The translations under genes and the position numbers were made by a program. A DNA stretch of 64,000 nucleotides, taken from NCBI RefSeq assembly GCF_014529535.1, contig NW_023503555.1, forward strand, positions 7,192,001-7,256,000. Direction: 5' to 3'. The notes below the pieces were generated by a model that was given only the letters and a program-made list of their open reading frames with translations, searched no databases and was not told where the DNA came from. Origin of the DNA: Bradysia coprophila (Eukaryota; Arthropoda; Insecta; Diptera; Sciaridae). Positions 43,758-53,310 of this stretch are shown in pieces; the stretch's first letter is position 1, and each line of letters starts with the position of its first letter.

Positions 43758-45293
43758 TTATACACTTCGGTTCCCAGAACTGATGTATGACACAAATTTG
43801 TAAATTATGACTGTGAGTAATACATTTGACCTTAACCGATAAACCGATGCTGCATTATGTGGAAGTGGAAATCTTTCCGTGGTAATAAACTGTTCTCCGC
43901 TTGGTCCATTACAGTTATTCGCCGAACAGAAGCATGCAAATGCGTTTTTTGCGATTTCATCATCAAATAATATAATCCCATCATATGCGCAATTAATTTG
44001 GGCTTTATCTGTTTTTTCTAGCTCTAAGCTACAGCCACGTATTACAATCAACTTTCCATTCAATGTAGCACTGTATGTGTGACAAAATTTCCTCTCGCTC
44101 AATGTTACAATCACTTGCGGTATTGTTACATAGGTTAGACCTAGAATAGAACGGAAGATACAATTTTAGCGTTGTGAGACATTACCATTTTGTAGGTTTT
44201 AGCGGTCAAACCAAGGTTGTATATGAGGGAGTTACGCCAAAAGAGATTTTCTCACTAGTGCCGTATCGCAAAAAAAAACATGGCCGTTAACTCTGACTGA
44301 TTTCGGTACGAAATTTCAACCGAACTGAAATTGCGCTCCGACTTTATATGAAAATTACAGTGGAGTTTTGCGATACTCCCGCTATCGGCGTAAAATCCCC
44401 GTATACAACCTTGAGCAAATGTGATATAAATTCGTTTTGCCATCCGTGATCAGGCCGAAAACACAATCGACAATTGTCTTGCGTTTTCATTGTGAATATC
44501 GGATACCAATGGAAAACGCAAAATTGCTCGTGTGTTTTCGGCCTAAAATGTGATTGCAGATTTTTACTATTTTAGGAATATGACAGAGTTTTGTAGCCGT
44601 AATTTGCATAAGAGACTTTATTCCGAAAAATTAAACAAATAAATTCAAATGCATCCACAATAACACTGACACTATTTGCTCCTGATTCTGCCACATCAGG
44701 CGGAACCGGAAAGATCTTACCTGGTATCACAGGTTGAGTACAATTTTTCAGTGTTTCAGGTGCCGGATCGTCTAGGCAACTAAATTCGGAATTTGGATGA
44801 CCCTCATTGTAAAAGCAGGTGTAGCACTCCAAATCTATAAATGCAGCGAAAAATTGATCTCTTTTAGACATTAAAAGTTGAAAGTTGTTTAAGTTAAAAA
44901 TAATATTTCCTTAAATAGTGTCAATTTCACTGATATTCACAAAATTAAAAACTCAATTCGTGTCATAGTTTATCGACGCTAATAAATTTGACATTTGTCA
45001 GCTGCCTCGGGGTTAGTTTTTTGTCCGGATAGACTGACAGCTGGTAAATTTATCAGCGCTGACGGGAATCGGGCTAATGAATTTATCCGTTATCATCCGT
45101 CTACCGAGACTGTAAACTTTGGGGAGGTCATACAGACACAGATATGCGGATTTCATAGGTCTTCGTGACCACCTCAAAGTTTAAAGTCTTGCGTTCTACG
45201 GGATTGTCTAGAAATTATTGCCAAACACATACCATCTGCAGCAGTAAAATAAATTATTAAAGATATGCAAAATAAAGTCAGCGTAAAATTCAT
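43758..45293 (-). CDS. Ly6/sleepless-like secreted, probably GPI-anchored protein 2
   Basis: Three exons (45293-45233, 44834-44721, 44140-43758) join with phase 1 introns to 185 residues. The first exon encodes only the signal peptide (FTLTLFCISLIIYFTAA). The mature start LECYTC is typical of Ly6/quiver proteins, and the domain closes with CFCSANNCNG. A hydrophobic stretch (SNVLLTVIIYKFVSYI) near the end suggests a GPI signal or membrane attachment. The third exon's acceptor (TTCTAG|GT) was chosen because it keeps phase. Intron 2 carries two MITE-like inverted repeats. The first exon and upstream flank exist again at 52030-53310. The partner protein is unknown. Confidence 0.82.
44206..44414. 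mobile_element. MITE-like inverted repeat in intron 2 of Ly6-like gene 2
   Basis: CAAGGTTGTATATGAGGGAG at the left faces, in reverse, CAAGGTTGTATACGGGGATT at the right, continuing through TTACGCC on both sides. It is about 210 bp with no coding frame. Confidence 0.7.
44451..44548. mobile_element. Near-perfect hairpin element in intron 2 of Ly6-like gene 2
   Basis: AGGCCGAAAACACAATCGAC on the left pairs with GTGTGTTTTCGGCCT on the right, and TTGCGTTTTCATTG with CAATGGAAAACGCAA. The arms are about 40 bp with a loop of under 20 bp, so this is a tiny MITE that would make a strong hairpin in the pre-mRNA. Confidence 0.65.
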
Positions 45294-47080
45294 TCTCAAA
45301 TGTCTGCACTGTCCTTGCCGATTGCGTATTTCGAACTAAAGTTAAGAAAAGAAAACTTCTTCCGTTGTTTTATCTGTTTTAATTAGACGGGAACATGCCT
45401 GATGCTTTTTTATTTTTAAATGACTTAGCTATGGGTGTGATAAACAGAAAGAATCCAGCAGTGTAAAAAGACTTCTTGCATAAAATATGCATCTATATTC
45501 CATAATTTCGTAAGGTCACTTACGGTGTACATACGTGTATTTCAACTATGTAATTAGTATATTCAATGCATCGTCCGACAGTGCGTTGGTATACTGCGTC
45601 CTTGCTTCCAAAATTTTGGGGCAAGATCGACACGAAGTGGCATTGTACTAATAGATGCTTTTCACGTTTTAATCACTTTTTCGACGCCCTCAGCAATAAA
45701 CATGATTTTGAGTTCCCTAAGTTCGAAAGTGGCTTATTAGTTTACTAGGAAAACAATAGAATTGGTTTAGCTGCACACAGCTTGTAATAATTACTTGCAT
45801 GACAAGGCGGCAAGTGATAAAACGTTCAAAAGTCGAGACTTTTTTACTTTCTATCCCTTGTCACGTACTTTTTCTCCGTCCAATATGAAAATTACTATTC
45901 GTACCACGGACTAAAAATCTTTTTTAGCGTATTCGATTCGAGACCTCGCCTTCGGCTCTGTCTGGAAACTTCTCACACTCTAAAAAAGACTCCTAGGTAC
46001 GAAATGTACTATTACATGTAGCATGTAAAATGTCGTGGAACAATAGAAAGGCAGAGAATCGAGAGAAAAATACGCCGAAAAAATCATTCGTTGTTCCTGG
46101 CTAATTTTACATGACATCTTTTAGCTACAGCTACACTACATACAATTACAATGTATTCTGATCTTTACTCATTGCATTGCAATCTCATTGTCAGCAATCG
46201 TACATTCTTACAAATATCAAATTAAAAGAAAACAACAAGAGATGACTGTTCATCATACTGTGAGTCAAGATGCGTGAGTCAAACGATTCATTTTCATTAA
46301 ATGACTAAATGATGTAGTGTGCACTAACATGCTTCAGTGACAAAAGCGGAATTTTCGCTCCTCTCTTCAAGAGAGAAATTAACTTTTGCTGCGGGAATTT
46401 TCATTTTCGTTCTCGTGTGATTGCATCCCTCGCCTTCGGCTCGAGCTGTGAAAATAAAAGTTCTGCAGACATAGACAACTAATGAATTTAGGCGAGAAAT
46501 TAGATACAACCACAGGTTCATTTTCTTCTTCGACACAGAATGTCGTAGTGCTTAAATATTCGCACATGTTAAACAGCTTCACGCCGCATGTGAGTTACTA
46601 AGCTCTGGAACATTTTATTCTATTTCTGTTGGAATTTTGTGCAATGACAAAGCACCTAGCATATTAGTTGAATATTGTTCATGTCAAACAGAGTCATACC
46701 ATGTATACAACCATGCAACTATGCTGGGTGTTTTGCCGATGGTAGAGTACATGTTACAAGACGAGTTACAAGCTTTTGCAGTTGAAATTTCTTTCTCGGA
46801 CTATTGGAACAGTGTAATTGTGTAATTGTTTGTTTTATTATTTAAACACATATTGGAGTACACTCGGAGTGCAGAGAATTGATGATCGTAATGTAGTTAA
46901 GCGACCAACAAGCGAGTTAAGAACGGTCCAAAATCATGACTTCTTGGCTAGAGGCAAGACAGAGCTGAGAACGCAGTAGATAATAGTATACCCTAATAGG
47001 ACTGAGAGGAACCGCTAAAGAGTTAGTAGAAATTCGGTTGGGGCTAAAGGAAGTTCGATCTTCTTCAGAAGTAAAGCGGG
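45000..47080. repeat. Segmental duplication covering exon 1 and upstream flank of Ly6-like gene 2, parent copy
   Basis: Blocks at 45000-45390, 45480-45740 and 46780-47080 have clear counterparts in the same order at 52030-52480, 52495-52700 and 52785-53310. Shared words include GTCAGCTGCCTC, GACAGCTGGTAAATTTATCA, GGAGTACACTCGGAGTGCAG and TTCGGTTGGGGCTAA. The parent copy contains insertions that the other lacks, such as the MITE at 45890-46015. Divergence by eye is roughly 10-15%, older than the helicase duplication. Confidence 0.8.
45890..46015. mobile_element. Second copy of the TTCGTAC-ended MITE
   Basis: It is the reverse-orientation relative of the element at 25172-25315: TTCGTACCACGGACTAAAAA at the left end, TTTTTTAGCG arms, CCTCGCCTTCGGCTCTGTCT centre, and TAGGTACGAAATGTACTAT at the right end. 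It lies upstream of Ly6-like gene 2 in a place where the duplicated copy at 52 kb has nothing comparable. Confidence 0.7.
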
Positions 47081-48479
47081 TGGAGCCGTACCCTATTTGC
47101 GAACAAGTTTCCTGCTCTGCTGATATGTTGGCTCTGAATTTATGTCAAAGTCACAATGGTTCATCTACTCTGGTCAGAATGTTTGAATTCAGTCGAACAA
47201 GTTGTATATTGAAATTTGTTGTTGTATAACAACGTTTTTCAAAACAGTGTGTTACGCACTCAATGTGTTGTCAAACTCGGCTCACGAGTCCATCTAACGT
47301 CTAGTCATTTAGCGCAAAAGTAACAGATTCACCAGAAACAAACATCTCGCAAAACTTATTCCTAATCATCGGGAGGTCCCTGTTCCTATTTCTTTGTACC
47401 TTCCTCTTTTCATCATTCTATGGAAGAAAATCGTTCTTTTGACAAATCAGAAGAAAAACACCCAGATAGAAGAAAGTCCTCAACTTTCCGAATACCTAAT
47501 CCACGAAAAGCCATAGGAAGAGAAGCATGATTCCAAGTGATGGCTTCAAGCGTTGAACGAAAAATCTCTACATTTGGCCATGCGGCAAAAATGCTCAAGA
47601 CACTCGCAACAAATAGTTGACTACAGCTACCTGAAGACTTCCACAAAAATGCACAAATATTGGTGAGCCTAATGACTCAGAGAAGCTGCACTACTCTCCT
47701 GATCCCTGGTAACACAATGCTGATATCTCATAATTGTTTCGTCTTATCTCGATGCATTAAAATATCAGTTGTAATTAACAAATATTATCTCATTTTCAAT
47801 CGCTATATAGCACCTTTTACGATGATGATTCGCAATTGCGCGCTACACCTGCTGTACATTACAGTTGTGTCAAAAAGTGAACAATATGTGATAAGTATAA
47901 GAAACTAGCACTGTTTCCCGGCCTTCGGCCGGGTCGTACTGTACCCAGGGAAAAGTTTCGTTATTATATTTTCGACCCTACGAGTCGTTTTACATATATC
48001 GTCTCATTTTCACTTATCTTAGTTGGGTAGTCAGATAGATCTTATCAAAGACATTACAATAAAAACCTTACAAGACATTTATTTCAAATTATCGTTTTTT
48101 TCTGCAAATTTATTGTTTCGATTAGCCGCAAAATTATCAAACATGCGTTTCGTTGACTCATAGCGAGGCAACCATTGGACGTTCCGTTCACTACAGCGCC
48201 TTAGCTAGAGTCGAATATCAAAGCGGGCTGAGCCACGTCTTCAACGTGGCGATTAATCTTAAATTTTCATCGAATAAACTTTTTACCAAAAATGCTCTGA
48301 AAATGAAAATTTTCTTTGAAAATACGTCTCCAAAAGTTAATCGAAAAGTCAAGGTTAATTACGAAAAACAACCTTAGAAATCCGAATTAATCCGAGCGTC
48401 TGCTAAATTGTATAGAACTGAAACGATATTTTTGTTTTTTACCGTCATGTCATATGATCAAGTCGGTGAATATATTTTA

Positions 48480-49795
48480 AAAACATAGCTAACGCCTTCC
48501 CGTGGCAAACGCCTATTCAGGGCCACGGAGACCCGTACTCAGAAGTTTGGAGTGCAATAACTTTGAACAACCATAAATGTATTTTGTAACCACACTGCAT
48601 CACAAAAACCTTCGTTATAATTTCTTCTAACGTTATCTTCTGTTGAAATTGCTTGCAGCAATTTCGAAAGCCCCGTCCGAAGTAAAATTTATTAATCCAG
48701 CATTTCCCTCAACGGCTTTTTTCAAATTTTTCACATTTAACTAAAATTCAAGATGGCGGCTTGCGGCCATTTCGTTCGACAACTAAAGGCACTTCTACCA
48801 CTTTTAATTATCGTTACCTTTCAAACAAAAAAAAGTTCACGAAAGTCGGATAAAATTTACTTAAGATATAAGCAAAAACATTAAAATTCAAGACGGCGGC
48901 CAACGGCCATTTGGTTGGGGTATTATAAACATCACAACCACTTTACGATTGTCTTTACCTTTCAAACAAAAAAAATTCATCAAATTAGCATGAAATTTAC
49001 TCGAGATATAGGCAAAAGCACCAAAATCCAAGATGGCGGCGGCCATTTTGTTAGGACTCTAGAAACAGTAGCATCGTGGCACAATCATCAATACCTTTCA
49101 AACAAAAAAAATTCATGTAATTAGCATAAAATTTACTCGAGATATCAGCAAAATTCACTACGTTCACTGTACGGCCGAGTAGCATCGATTAGGCTCACTC
49201 CAAGAGACGTAGCTCCCGATCCAATGAACCGAATTTCATGAACTTTTTTTTCCTTGAAAGGTATATGGTCAATACCTATGAAATGGCGCTAAAATAACCG
49301 AAATCCGATCGTCCTTTCCTGTTATATTGGCAAGAAACAGTTGGAGCCCTCCGCCAGTTTCACATCAACGGCTCTAGCTCACGAGTAGGACTTCCGATTT
49401 TCATGAATTTTTTTTAATCGACAGGTATTGCAAATACCTTTCATTTGACGCATCACACATGCGTCTAGCGTTTAAACTGCCGGAGATATATTTGAAAAAC
49501 CCTAAATCACTTATAGGGCCCTAACTTTGGAAGGGCCACCCTAGATTGCTCATCTTCGACCTTGAATCAGCATTACCAAACGGGAAAAAAAAAAGAATTT
49601 TGGAAAAAAGTTGCGTTTTACTCAAGTTATCGTGCAGACGGACGGACAGACAGACAGACAGACAGATTTTTTTTTCCGCTGATTCGGCATCTCTGAGTAA
49701 CCCCAAAAGGTTTGCCCTTACTCAGGGATTCCGATTCGGCTTGTTACAAACCCAGTAGTAAACGCATGAGACCCCAGTACTTCGTACGGGTCTAA
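48480..49795. repeat. Complex dispersed-type repeat with CAAGATGGCGGCCATTT modules
   Basis: Three or so imperfect modules of about 120-140 bp (48745-49165) each hold CAAGATGGCGG(C)...GGCCATTT. Each then has an ACCTTTCAAACAAAAAAA block and an AAATTTACTCGAGATAT block. Downstream are two CATGAATTTTTTT/GGTATT modules, a GACG/GACA tract (49637-49666) and an AGTACTTCGTACGGGTC end. There is no coding frame. The layout suggests an unclassified non-coding mobile repeat, but no ends could be fixed. Confidence 0.45.
49637..49666. repeat. GACG/GACA microsatellite
   Basis: GACGGACG followed by five to six GACA units, inside the complex repeat. It is immediately followed by a T run. Confidence 0.9.
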
Positions 49796-49859
49796 ACAAT
49801 CTTTGAGGTGCTAGTGTGAGGTCCGAGGCCGACTTTTAAAAGACAAAATTAATGATGCT

Positions 49860-50327
49860 CCGATATTGTTTTTTGAAATGACTTCGGACGGTGTTTTTTA
49901 AAATCTGTTTTGAGAAACGGTCCCGCAGCTTCGTTGACTTCGTCAAATACTTCTTATTTGGAAAATTGGCTCCCAAAAACTGGCTGGTTGACTTGGTAGA
50001 GGTTGATTTTAAAATCGACATCGACCGGTCGATCATTTACAAGTCGTAGAGCTGACCAGTTGATCCGTTAGAGGTCGATTTTGAAAAACGGCTTCGTACT
50101 ACTGACTGGCTGATCTGTCAGGGACGAATTTTGAAAAACGGTCCCGAAGAGCTGACCGGTTGAACTCTCGGAGGTCGATTTTGAAAAATGACCTCGGACG
50201 GCTGACCGACTGACTCATTGGAGGTCCATTTTGAAAAACGCCGTCGGACGGCTGATCAGCTGACGCGTTGGAGGTCAATGTTGAAAAACACCGTCGGACG
50301 GCTGACCAGCTGACCCCTAGGAGTGCC
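49860..50327. repeat. 50-bp satellite array, regular from about 50071
   Basis: The block GAGGTCGATTTTGAAAAACG recurs at 50071, 50121, 50171, 50221 and 50271, a period of 50 bp. Each unit is followed by a CGGACGGCTGACC-like block and GCTGACY. More diverged units reach back to about 49860. It is non-coding. Confidence 0.88.
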
Positions 50328-50407
50328 GGGTGCTCCGAGGTGCCCCGATGTGCCCCGAGGTGCGCCGTGGTGCTCCGAGGTGCGCCGAGGGGCGTCGTGG
50401 TGCCCCT
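50328..50407. repeat. GC-rich 10-bp tandem array, eight units
   Basis: Units such as GTGCTCCGAG, GTGCCCCGAT, GTGCCCCGAG, GTGCGCCGTG and GTGCGCCGAG follow each other without gaps. It abuts the 50-bp satellite. It is among the most GC-rich stretches in the window and lies about 160 bp before the start codon of the receptor gene. Confidence 0.9.
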
Positions 50408-50565
50408 ACGTTCAGATTTATATGTATAGATGCGTAAAATTATTTATTGAGAATTGCCAGTTCGTATTAAAGGTTAATTGGCCGTGTAATTTGCTAAACG
50501 ACTGAATATTCCACGATAATGTTTTACAGATTAAACCAGACGTTAATTGCCAATTCGGAAAGAAA

Positions 50566-51594
50566 ATGATTGACTCCGATGATAGCACCACCAGTGTGAC
50601 ATTGGATCCTATGCATCCTATGTTCCTATACAATTATGCCATTCCAACGATGTTCATCGTTACGTTAGTGATAAATTGTGTCATCATTCATGTGCGGACA
50701 CAACCCAATATGTGGGGCTCGGAAGTCACATCTAGTCACAAAAGTTATGCCAACAATCGGATGCTGTTTACCATTGCCATTTGTCATGCACAAACATTCG
50801 TCTTTCCAACGTTGTTCCAGCTCTGTCAGCACACAATCGGATTTCGGAATTCGATTACATTGTGTTACGGTTGGCACATAATGGTGGTGGTGACGCCGCA
50901 AGTGTATTACACTGTGTCGAATATTTTAGTTGCAGTCCTCAGTGTTATGCGATACTGTTGTCAACATTATCCGTTTCAAGTGAACGAATGGTTTAGAATG
51001 TCCAATGTAATCAAAATGATTGCATGCAGTTCAATGCTTGCAATTGTAATCAACGTTCCGAAATATTTCGAAAACGTTTTCCATTCCGATGGAAACGGAG
51101 AATGCGAAATTGAGTTTACGCAGTGGAGTCTACATTACCGGAATGGAAGTTTATTGTTTGCTCAACTCTCATTTTGGACCCGATTCGTATTCGCAGAAGA
51201 AGTCGTCTGCGTCGTAATTATCATCTTCAGTATGCTGACAATACGGGACTGTAATAATCTAAAGAGCCTTGAATCAAGAGTGTCTGGAAAGAGTGTTGAA
51301 CTGAAAAGGCTACGAAATGAATTCGAAAACCGGTCTAAATTAGTGGCAGTCGCGTATGGCTCTGTTCTAATTTTGGAGATTTCATTAACCGTTGTCAAGT
51401 ATCGTCTGCTGGACACCATCTATCCGTACAGCATGTTAACATCACTGATCACATTCATAGTTTTATGTGTTGGTCCAATAACGTACGCTATTAACAGTTA
51501 CATTTCTCAAGAGTTTTGTGACACGTACAAGGCCACTTACACAATTATTAGTAAGAGCGATGAAGGCATTGCATTGAGAACTTCCTCACGTTAG
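50566..51594 (+). CDS. Intronless rhodopsin-class seven-transmembrane receptor, peptide-receptor-like
   Basis: One uninterrupted frame of 342 residues carries seven hydrophobic segments: about 24-43, 66-88, 103-130, 147-168, 203-226, 262-284 and 293-315. The third ends in SVMRYC, an MRY in place of the usual DRY. The seventh has GPITYAINSYI in place of NPxxY. Cysteines near 86 and 101 and in the second outer loop (GECEIEF) could form the usual disulfide. Loop 3 is short and basic (RLRNEFENRSK). The pattern YTVSNILVAVLSVMRY with a short N-terminus resembles the FMRFamide/sex-peptide receptor group, but I cannot assign a ligand. ATG 50566 follows a non-coding repeat and gives a normal N-terminus. 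Absence of introns could reflect retroposition or an intronless lineage. Confidence 0.78.
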   Translation: MIDSDDSTTSVTLDPMHPMFLYNYAIPTMFIVTLVINCVIIHVRTQPNMWGSEVTSSHKSYANNRMLFTIAICHAQTFVFPTLFQLCQHTIGFRNSITLCYGWHIMVVVTPQVYYTVSNILVAVLSVMRYCCQHYPFQVNEWFRMSNVIKMIACSSMLAIVINVPKYFENVFHSDGNGECEIEFTQWSLHYRNGSLLFAQLSFWTRFVFAEEVVCVVIIIFSMLTIRDCNNLKSLESRVSGKSVELKRLRNEFENRSKLVAVAYGSVLILEISLTVVKYRLLDTIYPYSMLTSLITFIVLCVGPITYAINSYISQEFCDTYKATYTIISKSDEGIALRTSSR

Positions 51595-52307
51595 CTAGCA
51601 TGATGACCAGAAACACAAGGTCTGCATTAACGTTAACTGGTAGATTTTGAACGGCTATTATCGTCAAATATTCGGTATATCTCTGTCAGTATTTATGGGA
51701 TAAGGGATATTCAACAATGTACTACGTACTAAGTGCGAATGACCCCGTATGGACAAGACCAGCAGTTTATTATGGCGATGTCTTCAAATACCGACCTATT
51801 CAAATGTAAGACGTTGAGACATTGTAAAAGTCTGGGTCAATGACTATGCTTATTAAGGGGCTGATCAAATATGATGTCACGCAATTTTATCGAATTTTTG
51901 ACACCCCCTCCCCCTTGTCACGCTGCGCCACATTCATGTACCCACCTTTCCCTTAAAAATTACGTCACGTTTCAAGTAGCCCCCCGTGATTGTCGAAAAA
52001 AGCGAGAATGAAGTTGCATATAAAATACATCTGTCAGCTGCCTCTGGGCTAGTTTTTTGTCCGGAAAGACTGACAGCTGGTAAATTTATCAGCGCTGACG
52101 GGAATTGAAATACTGAATTTATCCGTGTCATCCGTGTACCAAGACTGTAAACTTTAGGGAGTTCATCCAGACACAGGTACGCGGGTGACACGGTTGAAAT
52201 AAGCGGTTGAAAATAAAATGGCGGATTGTACAGGTCTGCGTGACCTCCTAAAAGTGTATAGTATTGCTTTCTACGGAATTGTCTAGAAATTATTGCCAAA
52301 CACATAC
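51595..52307. other. Flank between the receptor gene and the orphan Ly6 exon
   Basis: No gene is recognised. From about 52030 it is the duplicated intron 1 region of Ly6-like gene 2. Exons 2 and 3 of a Ly6 gene are not found anywhere in this stretch. Confidence 0.5.
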
Positions 52308-53310
52308 CCTCAGCAGCAGTAACATAAATTATTAAAGAAATGCAAAATAAAGTCAGCGTAAAATTCATACTCAAGAGTCTCTGTACTGTCCTTGACGGTT
52401 GAGTATTTTGAACTAAAGTTCAGAAAAGAAAACGTCTTCCGTTGTTTTATCTGTTCTGTATGATAAACTGTATAATAATGTTAATATATGTCTTGCTCAT
52501 ATAAAATATGCATTTTCATTCATCAATTATACGTAAAGGGCACGTACGTACGTGCTTCAAAATTTTTATTTTGACGTGAGAACAAGTTATAGCAGAGGCG
52601 AAGTGGCATTGTAATGTTACGTGCTACATGCACCGAAAACCATACTTTTCAAGTTTCAATCACTGTTTCAACGTCCATCCCTTATATAAGACCTCATAAG
52701 TCAGAGCTTGTCGTTTATTCAGTTTTTTTACAATTTCCTTACACTTTGTCATCTGGAACATTTATCAGCATTTATCGACGTGAGTGTTACTACTCCAAGC
52801 TTTTGCAGTTGAGATCTCTTTCTCGGACTGTTGGAGCAATGTGATTAGATTATTTCATTAACCTGGTGTTCGTAGGTTCTTGTCGAAATGAAAGCCAATG
52901 CGAACATGTCAATAAGTTTTATTTCAAACTGAGTTTTCACTTCTTAAAAACAAATTTCTTTTGCCTCTTAAATTTTAGTTAACTTTTCTCTATTACATTC
53001 AGTAATTTTTGAATATTTTTTTTGTTTGTTTTATTATTTAAACACATAGTGGAGTACACTCGGAGTGCAGAGAATTGGTGATCGTAATGGAGTTAAGCGA
53101 CCAACATAGAACTCTGGATACAATAACATAATTCGGTCAAAACTTCTGAAATTCTGTCAACAGTTAAGAACAGTCCAAAATCATGCTCTTGGGTAGCGGC
53201 AAGACAGAGCTCAGAGCACAGTAGATAATAGTCTACTCTAATAGAACTGAGAGGATCCACTAAATAAATAGAATCAATTCGGTTGGGGCTAAGGGACGTA
53301 CGATCTAGTG
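52030..53310. repeat. Segmental duplication from Ly6-like gene 2, derived copy
   Basis: It matches 45000-47080 in three collinear blocks with gaps. It carries the intact signal-peptide exon and its donor, part of intron 1, and the upstream flank, including the block GTTTGTTTTATTATTTAAAC and the GGAGTACACTCGGAGTGCAG block. It lacks the MITE of the parent copy. Confidence 0.8.
52308..52368 (-). pseudogene. Orphan signal-peptide exon of a Ly6-like gene
   Basis: The exon encodes 20 residues that differ from exon 1 of Ly6-like gene 2 only at two positions (Val for Phe, Glu for Asp). It ends at the same GTATGTG donor in the same phase. No downstream Ly6 exons follow on the minus strand before the receptor gene. 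Reading through the donor stops after about 100 unrelated residues. It is either dead or a spare exon that could splice to something beyond view. Confidence 0.75.

Larger units (their letters stand above)
47081..50565. other. Repeat-rich gene-free stretch upstream of the receptor gene
   Basis: No protein gene is recognised. A hairpin CCCGGCCTTCGGCCGGG sits at 47928. A complex repeat runs from about 48480 to 49795. A degenerate then regular 50-bp satellite follows, then a GC-rich 10-bp array that ends some 160 bp before the receptor start. Confidence 0.55.
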
